DNA from: an uncultured Chryseolinea sp.
GTDB taxonomy: Bacteria > Bacteroidota > Bacteroidia > Cytophagales > Cyclobacteriaceae
DNA: 7,154 bases
Assembly (NCBI GenBank): GCA_946478915.1
Contig: CAMLER010000253.1
Coordinates: 1-7,154 of the forward strand
Direction of reading: 5' to 3'
Below the pieces are notes generated by a model. The model ran no database searches and was not told the DNA's origin. It saw nothing but the letters and a program-made list of their open reading frames with translations. Below, piece after piece: positions 6,177 through 7,154 of this stretch. The position numbers and the translations under genes are program-made. Position 1 is the stretch's first letter. Every line of letters starts with the position of its first letter.

Positions 6177-7154
6177 TTGACATCAATTTTGGATACATCG
6201 CTTAGTAAACAATATATAGACCGGGATTCGCTTTTGGATGAGTTGGACCCGCGACAATACATCATCATCAAACGCGCCCGGGTTAATAACCTAAAAAACT
6301 TGAGCGTCGCCATTCCCAGGAATAGACTCGTTGTTATAACCGGACTCTCAGGCTCAGGTAAATCTTCACTTGCTTTTGATACGCTTTTTGCAGAAGGTCA
6401 GCGGATGTATGTGGAAAGCCTCAGCTCCTATGCGCGACAATTTCTGGGCAGAATGGAGAAACCTGAGGTGGATTACATAAAGGGAGTTTCACCCGCTATC
6501 GCGATAGAACAAAAGGTAAACACCCGCAACCCGAGGTCGACTGTTGGCACGACAACTGAAATATACGATTACCTGAAACTGCTTTTCGCGAGAATTGGCA
6601 AGACAATTTCACCCATCAGTGGGAAAGAAGTAAAACGCGACACTGTCACCTCTGTTGTCGATTTCATCAACGGTCTGCAAGCTGGCACACGTGTTATGAT
6701 AGCCTGTCCGTTAACCATAAAAAAAGGCAGGAAACTGAATGACGAGCTAAACCTGCTTCTTAGCAAAGGGTTCGCGCGTGTGCTCGTCAATGGCGACGTG
6801 AAGTTTATCGAAGAAATGCTGGCAGAAGCGCCAGCGAAGGGAAAAAGCAAAACCAAGTCGAAAGATGACGAGTTTGAGATCCTCATCGATCGCGCGAGTG
6901 TAAATCCCGAGGATGAAGACACAACGTTCCGGATATCCGACTCGGTACAAACCGCTTTCTTTGAGGGCGAAGGTGACTGTATAATCTATGCCGAAGGAAG
7001 GCAAAAGAGTACGTTTACTGATCGGTTTGAACTGGATGGTATGACCTTTACCGAGCCATCCATAAACTTCTTCAGTTTCAACAACCCGTTTGGTGCCTGT
7101 CATACGTGCGAAGGGTTTGGAAAAGTTATCGGTATTGACGAAGATCTTGTGATC
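6177..7154 (+). CDS. uvrA: Excinuclease ABC subunit A, 5' part (cut by window end)
   Basis: The first 326 codons of UvrA, the ATPase that with UvrB scans DNA for bulky lesions in nucleotide excision repair; full proteins have about 940-970 residues, so about two thirds is missing. Walker A is GLSGSGKSS at 56-64 (Lys62), followed by [20 protein letters not shown] (77-96) and [20 protein letters not shown], all hallmark UvrA sequence. The UvrB-binding insertion follows, with a short Lys/Ser-rich linker ([10 protein letters not shown]), and [19 protein letters not shown] opens the first zinc site at Cys308 and Cys311. The first in-frame ATG is codon 77, beyond Walker A, and an in-frame TAA lies at 6174, so translation must use a rare start. 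TTG at 6177 is chosen because it keeps the N-terminal [18 protein letters not shown] leader and is preceded by GAGG; TTG at 6189 is the alternative. The first CxxC pair of the zinc site is absent. Confidence 0.95.
   Translation, partial: MTSILDTSLSKQYIDRDSLLDELDPRQYIIIKRARVNNLKNLSVAIPRNRLVVITGLSGSGKSSLAFDTLFAEGQRMYVESLSSYARQFLGRMEKPEVDYIKGVSPAIAIEQKVNTRNPRSTVGTTTEIYDYLKLLFARIGKTISPISGKEVKRDTVTSVVDFINGLQAGTRVMIACPLTIKKGRKLNDELNLLLSKGFARVLVNGDVKFIEEMLAEAPAKGKSKTKSKDDEFEILIDRASVNPEDEDTTFRISDSVQTAFFEGEGDCIIYAEGRQKSTFTDRFELDGMTFTEPSINFFSFNNPFGACHTCEGFGKVIGIDEDLVI

Noticed and set aside
6569..7103. Two minus-strand open frames of about 117 codons
   Set aside because: They are antisense to strongly conserved uvrA codons and look like its shadows.

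Overview
The window looks like chromosomal DNA of a Bacteroidota member, probably a free-living Cytophagales-type bacterium. Four things point there: the family mix (NupG-like permease, Gfo/Idh/MocA oxidoreductase and a secreted DUF1080 protein), the near absence of Shine-Dalgarno sequences, an excellent TTTG-N19-TAtcTTTt promoter of the Bacteroidota primary sigma type, and UvrA and sigma-factor sequences of recognisable Bacteroidota style. The assignment is by eye; no database search was possible.

Layout. (1) 95-2530, plus strand: a probable two-gene operon of an MFS nucleoside/sugar:H+ symporter-like permease and a Gfo/Idh/MocA-type NAD(P)-dependent oxidoreductase, 42 bp apart. (2) 2531-2716: a non-coding gap rich in short inverted and direct repeats. 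(3) 2717-3901, minus strand: a lone family 4 glycosyltransferase with a GTG start. (4) 3902-4031: a divergent intergenic region holding a perfect 7+7 bp inverted repeat. (5) 4032-4625, plus strand: a secreted DUF1080/3-keto-disaccharide hydrolase-like protein, ending at a strong bidirectional terminator. (6) 4663-5467, minus strand: an ECF-type sigma factor whose 3' end overlaps by 80 bp, out of frame, a small gene that may encode its partner or regulator. (7) 5645-6025, plus strand: a small protein with a very acidic tail, of unknown function. (8) 6177-7154, plus strand: the 5' third of uvrA (nucleotide excision repair), starting at TTG and running off the window.

How they may work together. 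The permease, the oxidoreductase and the secreted DUF1080 protein are the kinds of parts used when Bacteroidota break down glycosides through 3-keto intermediates: secreted hydrolase, sugar import, then redox conversion in the cytoplasm. The glycosyltransferase and the gap repeats interrupt that set, so the link is an inference. The sigma factor and small gene form a transcription unit with its own promoter. The acidic protein and uvrA are probably housekeeping neighbours. I see no CRISPR array, prophage, transposase, tRNA or rRNA. The window is mostly ordinary; the best points for a second look are the sigma/small-gene overlap, the repeat-rich gap, the divergent inverted repeat, and the degenerate first zinc site of UvrA.
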